From contig NZ_BMTD01000009.1 in assembly GCF_014649495.1 (NCBI RefSeq), positions 124,001 through 188,000 on the forward strand: a stretch of 64,000 bases of DNA, written 5' to 3'. The position numbers and the translations under genes were made by a program. Below the pieces are notes generated by a model that worked only from the letters and a program-made list of their open reading frames with translations, ran no database searches and had not been told where the DNA came from. This document shows, one piece after another, positions 7,697 to 16,838 of the stretch. The DNA comes from Streptomyces filipinensis (GTDB taxonomy: Bacteria > Actinomycetota > Actinomycetes > Streptomycetales > Streptomycetaceae). Every line of letters begins with the position of its first letter. Position 1 is the first letter of the stretch.

Positions 7697-9181
7697 GTGT
7701 CCGACGAGCTCAACCCGGCTGTGCCCGACTCCGCTACCGCGGAGGGCCCCGAGACCGAGTCCGAGGAGCCCATCAAGCAGCGGAAGAACGGCCTGTACCC
7801 GGGCGTCTCCGACGAGCTGGCCGAGAACATGAAGTCCGGCTGGGCCGACACGGAACTGCGTGACCTGAAGCCCGTCCCGCAGGCCGCCGAGACCGCGCGC
7901 CGCCGTGCCGCGCTCTCCGCCCGCTTCCCGGGTGAGCGGCTGGTGGTCCCCGCGGGCAACCTGAAGACCCGCTCGAACGACACCGAGTACCCCTTCCGGT
8001 CCTCCGTCGAGTACGCGTACCTCACCGGCGACCAGACCGAGGACGGCGTCCTGGTCCTGGAGCCCACGGGCGACGGCCACCAGGAGACGATCTACCTCCT
8101 GCCCCGCTCCGACCGTGAGAACGGCGAGTTCTGGCTCTCCGGTCAGGGCGAGCTGTGGGTCGGCCGCCGCCACTCGCTCACCGAGTCCGAGGCGCTGTAC
8201 GGCATCCCGGCCGCCGACGTGCGCGAGCTGGCGGACAAGCTGCGCGAGGCCACCGGCCCGGTGCGCGTGGTCCGCGGCTACGACGCCGGCATCGAGGCCG
8301 CCCTGACCGACAAGGTCACCGCCGAGCGCGACGAGGAGCTGCGTGTCTTCCTCTCCGAGGCCCGGCTGGTCAAGGACGCGTTCGAGATCGGCGAGCTGCA
8401 GAAGGCCGTCGACTCCACGGTCCGCGGTTTCGAGGACGTCGTGAAGGTCCTCGACAGGGCCGAGGCGACCAGCGAGCGCTACATCGAGGGCACCTTCTTC
8501 CTCCGCGCGCGCGTGGAGGGCAACGACGTCGGCTACGGCTCCATCTGCGCGGCCGGCCCGCACGCCTGCACGCTGCACTGGGTGCGCAACGACGGCCCGG
8601 TCCGCTCCGGCGACCTGCTCCTGCTCGACGCCGGGGTGGAGACCCACACCCTCTACACCGCCGACGTCACGCGCACGCTGCCGGTCAACGGCACGTACAG
8701 CGAGCTGCAGAAGAAGATCTACGACGCCGTGTACGAGGCCCAGGAGGCCGGCATCGCGGCGGTCAAGCCGGGCGCCAAGTACCGCGACTTCCACGACGCC
8801 GCCCAGCGCGTGCTCACCGAGAAGCTCGTCGAGTGGGGCCTGGTCGAGGGTCCGGTCGAGCGCGTCCTGGAACTGGGCCTGCAGCGCCGCTGGACCCTGC
8901 ACGGCACCGGCCACATGCTCGGCATGGACGTCCACGACTGCGCCGCCGCGCGGACCGAGACGTACGTGGAGGGGGTCCTGGAGCCCGGGATGGTGCTGAC
9001 CGTCGAGCCGGGGCTGTACTTCCAGGCCGACGACCTGACCGTGCCCGAGGAGTACCGGGGCATCGGCGTCCGCATCGAGGACGACATCCTCGTCACGGAG
9101 GACGGCAACCGGAACCTGTCGGCCGCTCTGCCGCGTCGTTCCGACGAGGTCGAGACCTGGATGGCGTCGCTGAAGGGCTGA
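7697..9181 (+). CDS. pepP: Xaa-Pro aminopeptidase P (M24B)
   Basis: 494 residues from GTG 7697, chosen because GAGGAGGATCAC precedes it directly. Removes an N-terminal residue before proline in cytosolic peptides. An N-terminal AMP_N domain (about 70-210) precedes the pita-bread domain. The dinuclear metal ligands are visible: Asp in LLLLDAGVETH, Asp in YTADVTRT, His in GTGHMLGMDVHD, Glu in TVEPGLYF and Glu in VRIEDDIL. The leading about 40 residues are acidic and probably flexible. A hairpin at 9195-9222 follows. Family identification is secure. Confidence 0.93.
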   Translation: MSDELNPAVPDSATAEGPETESEEPIKQRKNGLYPGVSDELAENMKSGWADTELRDLKPVPQAAETARRRAALSARFPGERLVVPAGNLKTRSNDTEYPFRSSVEYAYLTGDQTEDGVLVLEPTGDGHQETIYLLPRSDRENGEFWLSGQGELWVGRRHSLTESEALYGIPAADVRELADKLREATGPVRVVRGYDAGIEAALTDKVTAERDEELRVFLSEARLVKDAFEIGELQKAVDSTVRGFEDVVKVLDRAEATSERYIEGTFFLRARVEGNDVGYGSICAAGPHACTLHWVRNDGPVRSGDLLLLDAGVETHTLYTADVTRTLPVNGTYSELQKKIYDAVYEAQEAGIAAVKPGAKYRDFHDAAQRVLTEKLVEWGLVEGPVERVLELGLQRRWTLHGTGHMLGMDVHDCAAARTETYVEGVLEPGMVLTVEPGLYFQADDLTVPEEYRGIGVRIEDDILVTEDGNRNLSAALPRRSDEVETWMASLKG

Positions 9182-9194
9182 TCTGAGATTCAAT

Positions 9195-9222
9195 GGCCGG
9201 GTACCGAGGGAGGTGCCCGGCC
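9195..9222 (+). terminator. Hairpin terminator after pepP
   Basis: GGCCGGGTACC (9195-9205) pairs with GGTGCCCGGCC (9212-9222), an 11-bp stem with one G-T pair and a 6-nt loop, 13 bp after the pepP stop. There is no long T run, as usual in Streptomyces. Confidence 0.6.
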
Positions 9223-9303
9223 GTTGTCGTCCGCGGGTCTGTCCGTGGCTGGTCGCGCAGTTCCCCGCGCCCCTGGCGGCGCTGCACTCACGGGGGTGGA
9301 CAC

Positions 9304-10671
9304 ATGGACGAATTCTGGGCCGGGTTCGGTGTGGACCTGCATCTTGAACCCGATGCGGCGGACGGGCGCCGGATCGGGCTGGAGCGGGCTCTGCGGGACG
9401 CCGTGCGGGACGGGCGGCTCGTGCCCGGGACCCGGCTGCCGGCCACCCGGCGGCTCGCCGCCGAACTCGGCATCTCACGCGGCACCGCCAAGGCCGCCTA
9501 CGACCAGCTCGTCGCCGAGGGGTACCTGACCGCACGCCAGGGCTCGGGTACCCGGGTCGCCGCGCTGCCGACCGTCGAGTCCGCCGAACCCGGCACGGCG
9601 ACACGCACGCGTGCCCCGCGTTTCGATCTGCGCCCCGGCAGCCCGGACGTCGGCGCGTTCCCGGCGGCCGCCTGGCTGCGCGCACTGCGCCGGGCCATAG
9701 CGACGGCACCCTCACTGGCGTACGACTACGGTGACCCGCGCGGCCGGATCGAGCTGCGCACGGCGCTCTCCGGCTATCTGGGGCGGGCGCGGGGAGTGCT
9801 CGCGCCGCCGGAGCGGATCGTCGTCACCTCCGGGTACGTCCAGGGCCTCGCGCTCCTCACGCGCGTGCTGGACGGCGCCGTCGTCGCCATGGAGGACCCC
9901 GGGCTGCCGTTCCACCGGGAGGTCGTGCGGCGCAACGGAGGAACGGTCCTGCCGGTGCCGGTCGACGCGCGCGGGGTGCGCCCCGAGGAGCTGGGCCAGG
10001 CGGCGGCGGTGGTGGTCACCCCGGCGCACCAGTACCCGACCGGGGTGACGCTGCATCCCGAGCGGCGGCGGGCGCTCGGCGACTGGGCACGCGCGCGGGG
10101 CGGGCTGATCGTCGAGGACGACTACGACGGGGAGTTCCGCTACGACCGCCAGCCGGTGGGCGCGCTGCAGGGCATGGCGCCCGGCCAGGTGGTGTACCTC
10201 GGCACGGCCTCCAAGACGCTCGGCCCGGCACTGCGGCTCGGCTGGATGGTGCTGCCGCCGCAGCTGGTCGACGCGGTCGCCGACGCCAAGCTGCACAGCG
10301 ACCACCACACCGAGACCATCGGCCAGCTGGCCCTCGCCGAGCTGATCGACAGCCACGCCTACGACCGGCACGTCCGCGCGTGCCGGCTGCGCTACCGGCG
10401 CCGCCGCGACCAGCTGCTGGACCGCCTGGGCGCGGGCCGCAGCGTGCACGGCATCGCCGCCGGCCTGCACGCGCTGATCGACGTGCCCGACGAGGCCGGG
10501 GTGCTGGCCCGCGCGGAGGCGGAGGGTCTCGCCCTCGGCGCCCTCGGCGACCACTGGCACACCCCCGGCCCCGGCCGCCCCCAGGGCCTGGTCGTCGGCT
10601 ACGGCACGCCCCGCGAGCGGGCGTACGGCGAGGCGCTGGAGGTGCTGGCGAAGGTGCTGGAGAGGGGCTGA
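9304..10671 (+). CDS. MocR-type regulator: GntR HTH fused to PLP aminotransferase fold (PdxR-like)
   Basis: 455 residues from ATG 9304; CACGGGGGTGG precedes it. A GntR winged helix occupies about residues 15-85 (VPGTRLPATRRLAAELGISRG). The rest is a class I aminotransferase fold with the PLP lysine in YLGTASKTLG and the aspartate-containing IVEDDYDGEFRYD. Proteins of this layout regulate vitamin B6 synthesis (PdxR), GABA use or D-Ala-D-Ala genes. The neighbouring GNAT gene and pepP give no pathway clue, and pdxST is not in the window, so the PdxR identity is only a guess. Confidence 0.88.
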   Translation: MDEFWAGFGVDLHLEPDAADGRRIGLERALRDAVRDGRLVPGTRLPATRRLAAELGISRGTAKAAYDQLVAEGYLTARQGSGTRVAALPTVESAEPGTATRTRAPRFDLRPGSPDVGAFPAAAWLRALRRAIATAPSLAYDYGDPRGRIELRTALSGYLGRARGVLAPPERIVVTSGYVQGLALLTRVLDGAVVAMEDPGLPFHREVVRRNGGTVLPVPVDARGVRPEELGQAAAVVVTPAHQYPTGVTLHPERRRALGDWARARGGLIVEDDYDGEFRYDRQPVGALQGMAPGQVVYLGTASKTLGPALRLGWMVLPPQLVDAVADAKLHSDHHTETIGQLALAELIDSHAYDRHVRACRLRYRRRRDQLLDRLGAGRSVHGIAAGLHALIDVPDEAGVLARAEAEGLALGALGDHWHTPGPGRPQGLVVGYGTPRERAYGEALEVLAKVLERG

Positions 10672-10679
10672 GCGTGCCC

Positions 10680-11243
10680 TCACACGGCCGGATCGCGGTC
10701 GTGCAGGATCCGCTGGAAGAGCCGGCAGTCCCGCCACTGCCCGTCGATGTGCAGGTATTTCGGGGCCAGTCCGATCGCCTCGAAGCCGCTCTTCGTCAGC
10801 ACCCGCTGTGAGCCGGTGTTCGCGAGCAGCGTGGACGCCTCGATCCGGTGCAGCCCCACCGTGTCCCGCGCGATCCGGCAGACCCGCTCCACCGCGGCCG
10901 TGGCCAGGCCGCGGTTCTGCTGGTCGGCGGCCACCCAGTAGCCGAGGGAGGAGCTGTGGAAGGGCCCTCGGACGATCCCGGTCAGGGTGACGGCCCCGGC
11001 GATCCGCCCGTCCGCGGCCTGGAACACCAGGGGCACCGCGGCGCCCTCGGAGTACAGCCGCAGCAGCCCGGTGATCCGCTCGCGCTGTCCCGCCACGGTG
11101 AAGAACGACTCCGGCCGGCGCGGCTCCCACGGCCGCAGATGCTCGCGGTTGTCCAGGTAGGCCGCGCACAGCGCGTCCGCGTCGGCGGGCGTCAGAAGCC
11201 GCAGGGTCACACCGGGCGCTATGTCGCCGCTCTCGATCTCCAT
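10680..11243 (-). CDS. GNAT acetyltransferase, RimJ/RimL type
   Basis: 187 residues, ATG 11243. The RimL-like order is present: LRLLTPADADALCAAYLDNREHL at the start, GAVTLTGIVRG, then LGYWVAADQQNRGLATAAVERVC, the acetyl-CoA binding loop (Q-N-R-G-L-A in place of Q/R-x-x-G-x-A), and VGLHRIEASTLLANTGSQRVLTKSGF. Family members acetylate N-termini of ribosomal proteins or small molecules; the substrate cannot be inferred. Convergent with the MocR gene (8-bp gap) and 7 bp downstream of the HATPase gene on the same strand, so probably co-transcribed with it. Confidence 0.87.
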   Translation of the reverse strand: MEIESGDIAPGVTLRLLTPADADALCAAYLDNREHLRPWEPRRPESFFTVAGQRERITGLLRLYSEGAAVPLVFQAADGRIAGAVTLTGIVRGPFHSSSLGYWVAADQQNRGLATAAVERVCRIARDTVGLHRIEASTLLANTGSQRVLTKSGFEAIGLAPKYLHIDGQWRDCRLFQRILHDRDPAV

Positions 11244-11250
11244 GGCCTCA

Positions 11251-11697
11251 CTATGCCGTCAGCAGTGAGGGATCCTTCTTCCACTTGAGGATCTTGTCGA
11301 AACTGACCACCGTGCCGCCCCGGCCGGGCTTGGGGCCGATGTGGACGTGGTCGGCGAGTTCGCGGATGAGACAGAGCCCGCGGCCGTGCTCGGCGTCCGG
11401 GCGGGCGGGCCGGATCTCCTGGGTGCGGGGCAGTCCCGGTCCGGAATCGGCCACTTCGATGCGGCACTTCTCTCCGTCGAGGTACGCCGTCACCCGGTAC
11501 GCCTCCGAGGAGCCGCCGTTCGGGGTCTCCCCGCCGTGCTCGACGGCGTTCGCGCAGGCCTCGCTCAGGGCGACGGAGAGGTCGTAGGAGATCTCGGGGT
11601 CGACCCCCGCCGTCTCCATGGTGCCGATCAGGAGCCGCCGGGCGAGCGGCACGCTCGCGGCCTCGCGGCGCAAATGGAGTGACCACCAGATGCTCAT
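11251..11697 (-). CDS. Anti-sigma-type HATPase_c serine kinase
   Basis: 148 residues, a single GHKL domain. SEACANAVEHG is the N-box, IEVADSGPGLP the G1 box, and AEHGRGLCLIRELAD the G2 box; the C-terminal GGTVVSFDKILKWK is typical of the RsbW-like Streptomyces set. CCAGGAGGCTGGAGC before ATG 11697 is a good ribosome site. Such proteins phosphorylate an anti-sigma antagonist or sequester a SigB-like sigma factor. It is divergent from the copper locus and followed by a RimL-type acetyltransferase; no sigma factor gene is adjacent. Confidence 0.88.
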   Translation of the reverse strand: MSIWWSLHLRREAASVPLARRLLIGTMETAGVDPEISYDLSVALSEACANAVEHGGETPNGGSSEAYRVTAYLDGEKCRIEVADSGPGLPRTQEIRPARPDAEHGRGLCLIRELADHVHIGPKPGRGGTVVSFDKILKWKKDPSLLTA

Positions 11698-11884
11698 GCT
11701 CCAGCCTCCTGGCCGCGGCTCGACATACCGTTACGTATTGCCGCCCGTAGGGGGCCGTAAGCACACAGTTGACGTGACTCCGCCCATACAGCCGATGCGC
11801 CGCGGGAGGAATCGGTGTATGAGGGGCGTTCCCCGCGGCCCTGCGGTAGGACGGCGACAAGCGCAGTGCGATGATGAGGCCGCC

Positions 11885-12730
11885 ATGACTGCCCCCCACC
11901 CGCGCACGGCGCGTCCCGGAGCGGGCCTCCGGATCCTGCGGGCCGCGGTGTTCGCCGCGGTCTGCGTCGCGCTGGCCGCGTGCGGGCACACCCTCGCCTC
12001 CTGCGCGGGCGTGCCGCTGTGGGCGCTGGGGGCGGGCTTTCTCGGCTGTCTGCTGCTCGTGGTGCCGCTCGCCGGGCGGGCCCGCTCGCTGCCGGGCATC
12101 GCCGTGCTCCTCGCCCTCGGCCAGACCGCCCTGCACACGCTGTTCGGGCTGGGCCAGCACGGGGCCGCCATGGCCGCGGGCGGGATGGCGACGGGAGCAC
12201 CGGGCGGGCGCGGCTCCGCCCTGAACGACACCGCGCTGGTCGAGCAGGCCACGCGCTTCCTGTGCGGGGCGAGCCCCACCGCCCTGACCCCCGGGCGCGC
12301 CTTCCACGTCCTGCTCGCCGCGCACCTCATCGACCGCTCGGGCCGGCCCGCGACCGTCATGGGCGACATGCACCCCGCGCAGGACGCCACCGGTGCCTCG
12401 GCGGGTCTGCTGCCCTCGCTGCCGATGCTGCTGGGGCACGTCCTCGCCGCCGTCGCCGCCGGCTGGCTGCTGCGCCGCGGCGATCTGGCCCTGCTGCGGC
12501 TGATCGAGCTGTCGGCGCATGGAGTCGCGGAGGGGGCGCTCGTACGGTCCCTGCGCTCGGCGCTCGCACTGGCGGGCGTCCTGTGCGCCGGTCCGCTGCC
12601 CGCCTCCGCGCCCGGCCCGCGCGGCCGTCGTACCGACCGGGACGGCGCGCCCGGCCCGCACACCACCGCACTCCAGCACACGGTGATCCGGCGCGGCCCG
12701 CCCGCCGCCGGTTTCCTCCTCGCCGCCTGA
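11885..12730 (+). CDS. His/Met-containing polytopic membrane protein of the copper locus
   Basis: 281 residues from ATG 11885. About four hydrophobic segments: ILRAAVFAAVCVALAACGHT, LWALGAGFLGCLLLVVPLAG, AVLLALGQTALHTLFGL and a later AGLLPSLPMLLGHVLAAVAAGWLL, ending in a Pro/Arg-rich tail. Possible metal ligands cluster around TMs: HTLFGLGQHG, AFHVLLAAHLIDRSG, MGDMHPAQD. It is the first gene of the run YcnI-Sco-PCuAC-CopCD-DtpA on the same strand, which suggests a role in copper handling, but I know no assigned function. An alternative upstream GTG or ATG cannot be excluded. Confidence 0.7.
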   Translation: MTAPHPRTARPGAGLRILRAAVFAAVCVALAACGHTLASCAGVPLWALGAGFLGCLLLVVPLAGRARSLPGIAVLLALGQTALHTLFGLGQHGAAMAAGGMATGAPGGRGSALNDTALVEQATRFLCGASPTALTPGRAFHVLLAAHLIDRSGRPATVMGDMHPAQDATGASAGLLPSLPMLLGHVLAAVAAGWLLRRGDLALLRLIELSAHGVAEGALVRSLRSALALAGVLCAGPLPASAPGPRGRRTDRDGAPGPHTTALQHTVIRRGPPAAGFLLAA

Positions 12731-12874
12731 CGCGACGCGCGCGCCACTCCACGGGAGAGGCTGCCGCCGTCGCGCGGCACGCGCGCGTGCGCACCCTGCC
12801 CCACCAAGGGGCACGGCCGAGCACCCGCGTACCTCTCTTCGCCACCGGAACTCTCAGAGTGGAGTGCTCCTGCC

Positions 12875-13639
12875 ATGCAGGTTTCTCGTACCGCGACCCG
12901 TCGCGCCGTCTCCCGCCGTATCGCCGCGCGTGTCGCCGCCGCCGGCGCCGCCACGGGCACGGCCGTACTGGCCCTGTCCGTCCCCGCCTTCGCGCACGTC
13001 ACCGTGCAGCCGGAGACCCCCGCGGCCAAGGGCGGCTACGCGGTCGTCGACTTCAAGGTCCCCAACGAGCGCGACAACGCCTCGACCACCAAGGTCGAGG
13101 TCAGCCTCCCGGCCGACCACCCCATCGCCTCGGTCATGGCCCAGCCCGTGCCCGGCTGGAACGTCCAGGTCACCAAGTCCAAGCTGGCCAAGCCGCTGAC
13201 CGTGCACGACGAGAAGATCGACGAGGCCGTCACCAAGGTCACCTGGACCGCAGCCGACGGCAAGGGCATCCAGCCCGGCTACTTCCAGAAGTTCCCGCTC
13301 TCCCTCGGCGCCCTGCCCGAGAACACCGACGAACTCGCGTTCAAGGCGATCCAGACGTACTCCGACAAGGAGGTCGTGCGCTGGATCGAGATCCCGAAGG
13401 CGGGCCAGGACGAGCCGGAGAACCCGGCGCCGGTGCTGGAACTGTCCGCCGCGACCGACGACCACCACGGCGCCGCGAGCGCCAAGGACGCCTCCGGCCA
13501 GAACGAGAACGCGGCCGCCGCCACCGACTCCGGCTCCCACACCGACACCACCGCCCGCGTGCTCGGCGTGGTCGGCATCGTCGTCGGCGTCGCGGGCGTC
13601 GCCTACGGCGTCCTCGCCGGCCGCCGCCGCACCGCCTGA
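12875..13639 (+). CDS. YcnI-like copper-associated exported protein (DUF1775)
   Basis: 254 residues. A long twin-Arg-like basic N-region (RTATRRAVSRRIAARVAAAG) leads to a signal peptide ending SVPAFA, so the mature protein begins with His (HVTVQPETPAAKGGY). The N-terminal histidine plus a conserved Trp are the copper-binding brace in the YcnI family. The beta-sandwich domain (about 41-200) is followed by an Ala/Asp/His-rich linker with DDHHG and a C-terminal membrane anchor (VLGVVGIVVGVAGVAYGVLAG). It sits at the head of the Sco/PCuAC/CopCD/DtpA genes, consistent with extracytoplasmic copper trafficking. Confidence 0.88.
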   Translation: MQVSRTATRRAVSRRIAARVAAAGAATGTAVLALSVPAFAHVTVQPETPAAKGGYAVVDFKVPNERDNASTTKVEVSLPADHPIASVMAQPVPGWNVQVTKSKLAKPLTVHDEKIDEAVTKVTWTAADGKGIQPGYFQKFPLSLGALPENTDELAFKAIQTYSDKEVVRWIEIPKAGQDEPENPAPVLELSAATDDHHGAASAKDASGQNENAAAATDSGSHTDTTARVLGVVGIVVGVAGVAYGVLAGRRRTA

Positions 13640-13663
13640 GCCGCACCCCTTCCGGACCGCGCA

Positions 13664-13722
13664 GGGGTCGTACGGCGCATGCGACGCTGTCATGGCTGTC
13701 GTACGACCCCGGTGCGCACCGG
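13664..13722. promoter_or_regulatory. Strong inverted repeats between ycnI-like gene and sco
   Basis: GGGGTCGTACG (13664-13674) is perfectly mirrored by CGTACGACCCC (13700-13710), an 11-bp stem with a 25-nt loop. It overlaps CCGGTGCGCACCGG (13709-13722), a perfect 14-bp palindrome. Both lie in the 109-bp gap before the Sco lipoprotein gene. They could be a terminator/attenuator or an operator for a copper-responsive regulator. Confidence 0.5.
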
Positions 13723-13748
13723 AGCACTCACATCTGGGACATTTTTCT

Positions 13749-14402
13749 ATGCGCAAGAAGACGTTCGCCGCGGCCGCGCTGCTCGCCGCCGCCACCCTGA
13801 CCCTCTCCGCCTGCGGCAGCGGGAACGACGGCAAGTCGCCGATCGCCGTGGTCTCGGAGGAGTCCGACTCGGGCAAGGCCGCCACCGTCCTCGACAAGCC
13901 CTTCGAGAAGCCGGACCTGGTCCTCACCGACACGCACGGCAAGAAGTACGACCTCCGCGAACAGACCAAGGGCCATCCGACCCTGGTCTACTTCGGCTAC
14001 ACCCACTGCCCCGACATCTGCCCGACGACGATGAGCAACATCGCCGTCGCCAAGAAGGCGCTGCCCAAGGCCGAGCAGAACGACCTGCGGGTCGTCTTCG
14101 TCACCACCGACCCCGGCCGTGACACCCCCGCCGGGCTGGGCAAGTGGCTCAAGGGCATCGACCCGCAGTTCATCGGCCTGACCGGGGACTTCGCCACCAT
14201 CCAGGCCGGCGCCCGTTCCCTCGGCATCTCCGTGGAGCCGACCACGAAGGACAAGAGCGGCAAGCTCGTCTCCGTCCACGGCACCCAGGTCATGGCCTTC
14301 TCGCCGAAGACGGACGGCGGTTACGTCCTCTACGGCGAGACCGCCACGGTCGACGACTACACCAGGGACCTGCCCAAGCTCGTCAAGGGGGAGAACCCGT
14401 GA
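13749..14402 (+). CDS. sco: Sco/SenC copper chaperone lipoprotein
   Basis: 217 residues from ATG 13749. The signal peptide ends in a lipobox, LTLSACGSG, so it is a membrane-anchored lipoprotein. The thioredoxin-fold domain has the copper-binding CxxxC in THCPDICPTT and the conserved distal histidine in LVSVHGTQVMAF. Sco proteins deliver copper to cytochrome c oxidase CuA; in Streptomyces lividans the homologue (from memory) is needed for copper-dependent development. The stop codon overlaps the GTG of the PCuAC gene (GTGA), so the two are translationally coupled. Confidence 0.93.
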   Translation: MRKKTFAAAALLAAATLTLSACGSGNDGKSPIAVVSEESDSGKAATVLDKPFEKPDLVLTDTHGKKYDLREQTKGHPTLVYFGYTHCPDICPTTMSNIAVAKKALPKAEQNDLRVVFVTTDPGRDTPAGLGKWLKGIDPQFIGLTGDFATIQAGARSLGISVEPTTKDKSGKLVSVHGTQVMAFSPKTDGGYVLYGETATVDDYTRDLPKLVKGENP

Positions 14403-14884
14403 GGCGCCGCCCCGCCGTCCTGACCACCGCCGCCGCACTCGCCGGCGCGCTGACCCTCGCCGGCTGCTCGGGCCCGGACTCCGGGTCGGGCTCCGGCTCG
14501 GGCTCCACGCGGGCCGAGCTGTCGGTGAACGGGCCGTACATGCCGCAGCCGGTCTCCTCCGACATGGCCGCCGGCTTTCTGACGATCACCAACAAGGGCG
14601 GCGCCGAGGACGAGCTGACCGCGGTGAGCAGCGACGTCGCCGGCCAGGTCACCATGCACAGCACCATGGGCGGCGCCATGCGGGAGAAGACCTCCTTCGC
14701 GATACCCGCCCACGGTCAACTCGTGTTCAAAAGCGGCGGCAGCCATCTGATGTTCGAGAAGCTGAGGCGCACGCCGAAGCAGGGCCAGACGGTCACCGTG
14801 AAGCTCACCTTCGCCAAGTCCGGGCCCCTCACCGTCGAGATGCCGGTGAAGTCCGCCACGTACAACCCGTCGACCGGCCACTGA
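14399..14884 (+). CDS. PCuAC-type extracytoplasmic copper chaperone (ECuC-like lipoprotein)
   Basis: 161 residues from GTG 14399, whose GTGA overlaps the sco stop. The signal peptide ends LTLAGCSGP, a lipobox. A Ser/Gly-rich spacer precedes the PCuAC domain. The His/Met copper site is present in order: VTMHSTM, GGAMREK, then SHLMFEKL. In S. lividans the homologous ECuC passes Cu(I) to Sco (recalled from the literature), which the overlap here supports. High confidence in the family. Confidence 0.9.
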   Translation: MRRRPAVLTTAAALAGALTLAGCSGPDSGSGSGSGSTRAELSVNGPYMPQPVSSDMAAGFLTITNKGGAEDELTAVSSDVAGQVTMHSTMGGAMREKTSFAIPAHGQLVFKSGGSHLMFEKLRRTPKQGQTVTVKLTFAKSGPLTVEMPVKSATYNPSTGH

Positions 14885-14901
14885 GGGAGGGACCCACCAC
14901 C

Positions 14902-16830
14902 GTGACACGGACCATCACCCCCCAGGCACGAAGGGGCGGCCTGCGCACCCTGGTGCTGCTGCTTCTCGCCGTCACCGGCGCACTGCTCGCGGGTGCCGGA
15001 CCGGCCTCCGCCCACGCGGCGCTGACCGGCAGCGACCCCGCGCAGGGGGTGGTGGTCAAGCAGGCACCCAGCCAGGTGGCACTCACCTTCTCCGAGAAGG
15101 TGGCGATGAACGACGACTCCCTGCGCGTCCTCGACCCCAAGGGCAAGCCGGTCCAGACCGGCAAACCCGCCAACCTGAGCGGCACGACATACGCCGTACG
15201 GCTCAAGGACGGCCTGGCCAAGGGCACCTACACGGTCACCTACCAGGTCGTCTCGGCCGACAGCCATCCCGTCTCCGGCGCCTACACCTTCTCCATCGGA
15301 GCGCCCTCGCTGACCGTGGTCTCCGGCACCGGACCGGCCGCGGGCGGCGGAGTCGTCGGCGGCCTCTACGCGTTCGGACGGTACGCGTCGTACGCCGGCT
15401 TCATCGTGCTTGCCGGCGGTGCGGCCTTCGTGCTCGCCTGCTGGCAGCGCGGCGCGGGCGTACGGGCCCTGCAGCGGCTGGTCGTCGGCGGCTGGCTCAC
15501 GCTCACCGCGGCCACCCTGTGGCTGCTGCTCCTGCGCGGCGCGTACACCACCTCCGGGAAGGTCGCCGACATCTTCGACCTCGGCCTGCTCGGCCAGGTG
15601 CTGCAGACCAAGACCGGTGCGGCGCTCGTCTCCCGGCTGCTGCTGCTCGCCGCCGCCGCGCTGTTCATCGCCGTCCTCTTCGGCGCCTACACCAAGCGCG
15701 AGGAGGGGGAGGACAAACGCGATCTGACGTTCGGGCTCGCGGTCGGCGGTGTGGTCGTCGCGGCGGGGCTCGCGACCAGCTGGGCCATGGCCGAGCACGC
15801 CTCGGTCGGGCTCCAGCCGGCCATCGCCATGCCCGTCGACGTCGTCCATCTGCTCGCGGTCGCCGCCTGGCTGGGCGGGCTCACCGCCCTGCTGGTCGCC
15901 CTCTACCGGGCGCCCGCCGAGACACCGGTGGAGGCCGCCGCGGTCCGCCGGTTCTCCCGTGTGGCCTTCGGCTCCGTCATCGCGCTCGTCGCGACCGGCA
16001 CCTACCAGGCCTGGCGCCAGCTCGGCTCCTGGACGGCGTTCACCGACACCCGGTACGGACAGCTGCTGCTGGTCAAGATCGCTCTGGTGGCGCTGCTGGT
16101 CGGCGTCGCCTCGGTGTCGCGGCGGTGGACGGGGCGGCTGGCCGGCGGCGCCGGCACGGTCGCCGTCTCGGCCGAGAACCCCGAGCGGGAGCGGGTCGCC
16201 TCCGGTGCGGCCAAGCAGTCCGGCAAGGGCAGGACCAGCGGAGATCCCCGGCGCGCCGAGCAGCTCGCCCGGCAGCGGGCCGCCATGGACGCCGCCCGGC
16301 AGAAGCGGCTGCGGGACGGCGACCCGAACCGCTTCGGACTGCGCCGCTCGGTGCTGGCCGAGGCGGGCGTCGCGGTCGTCCTGCTCGCCGTCACCACCTG
16401 GCTGACCCAGACCGAGCCGGGCCGCACCGAGCTGGACGCGAAGGCCGCCTCCTCGTCCTCCTCCGGTACGGCCACCGCGCCCTCGAACGGCGCGCTGACC
16501 CTGGACATGCCCTTCGACACCGGCGGCACCGACGGCAAGGGCGTCGTCAGCATCGACCTCGACCCCGCGCGGGTGGGCGGCAACGAGATGCATGTCTACG
16601 TCCAGCGGCCCAACGGGCGCGCCTTCGACATCCCGGAGGTGAAGGTCTCCTTCACCCTTGAGGCGAAGAAGATCGGCCCCCTTCCCGTGACCCCCGACCA
16701 CATCACCACCGGCCACTGGTCGGCGAGCGGAGTGCAGATCCCCCTGGCCGGCGACTGGAAGATCGCCGTCACCGTGCGGACCTCCGACATCGACCAGGCG
16801 ACCGTCTCCAAGAACGCGCAGATCGGCTGA
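14902..16830 (+). CDS. CopC-CopD fusion, copper resistance/uptake membrane protein
   Basis: 642 residues, GTG 14902 after GAGGGAGGG. The signal peptide ends ASAHA, so the CopC domain (about 35-135) begins near a histidine. It contains the family motif DSHPVSG. A CopD membrane domain of about eight helices follows (about 155-410), with WAMAEHASVGL and VDVVHLLAVAAWLGGL carrying likely heme/copper histidines. A charged cytoplasmic linker, one more helix and a C-terminal beta domain (about 520-642) complete it. CopCD fusions import or sequester periplasmic copper. The dtpA gene follows after 8 bp. Confidence 0.92.
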   Translation: MTRTITPQARRGGLRTLVLLLLAVTGALLAGAGPASAHAALTGSDPAQGVVVKQAPSQVALTFSEKVAMNDDSLRVLDPKGKPVQTGKPANLSGTTYAVRLKDGLAKGTYTVTYQVVSADSHPVSGAYTFSIGAPSLTVVSGTGPAAGGGVVGGLYAFGRYASYAGFIVLAGGAAFVLACWQRGAGVRALQRLVVGGWLTLTAATLWLLLLRGAYTTSGKVADIFDLGLLGQVLQTKTGAALVSRLLLLAAAALFIAVLFGAYTKREEGEDKRDLTFGLAVGGVVVAAGLATSWAMAEHASVGLQPAIAMPVDVVHLLAVAAWLGGLTALLVALYRAPAETPVEAAAVRRFSRVAFGSVIALVATGTYQAWRQLGSWTAFTDTRYGQLLLVKIALVALLVGVASVSRRWTGRLAGGAGTVAVSAENPERERVASGAAKQSGKGRTSGDPRRAEQLARQRAAMDAARQKRLRDGDPNRFGLRRSVLAEAGVAVVLLAVTTWLTQTEPGRTELDAKAASSSSSGTATAPSNGALTLDMPFDTGGTDGKGVVSIDLDPARVGGNEMHVYVQRPNGRAFDIPEVKVSFTLEAKKIGPLPVTPDHITTGHWSASGVQIPLAGDWKIAVTVRTSDIDQATVSKNAQIG

Positions 16831-16838
16831 ACGACACC

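Noticed and set aside
6188..9715. A 1175-codon minus-strand frame across the phosphatase and pepP genes
   Set aside because: Overlaps two well-supported plus-strand genes with intact motifs; product is repetitive Arg/Gly/Ala-rich and matches no family.
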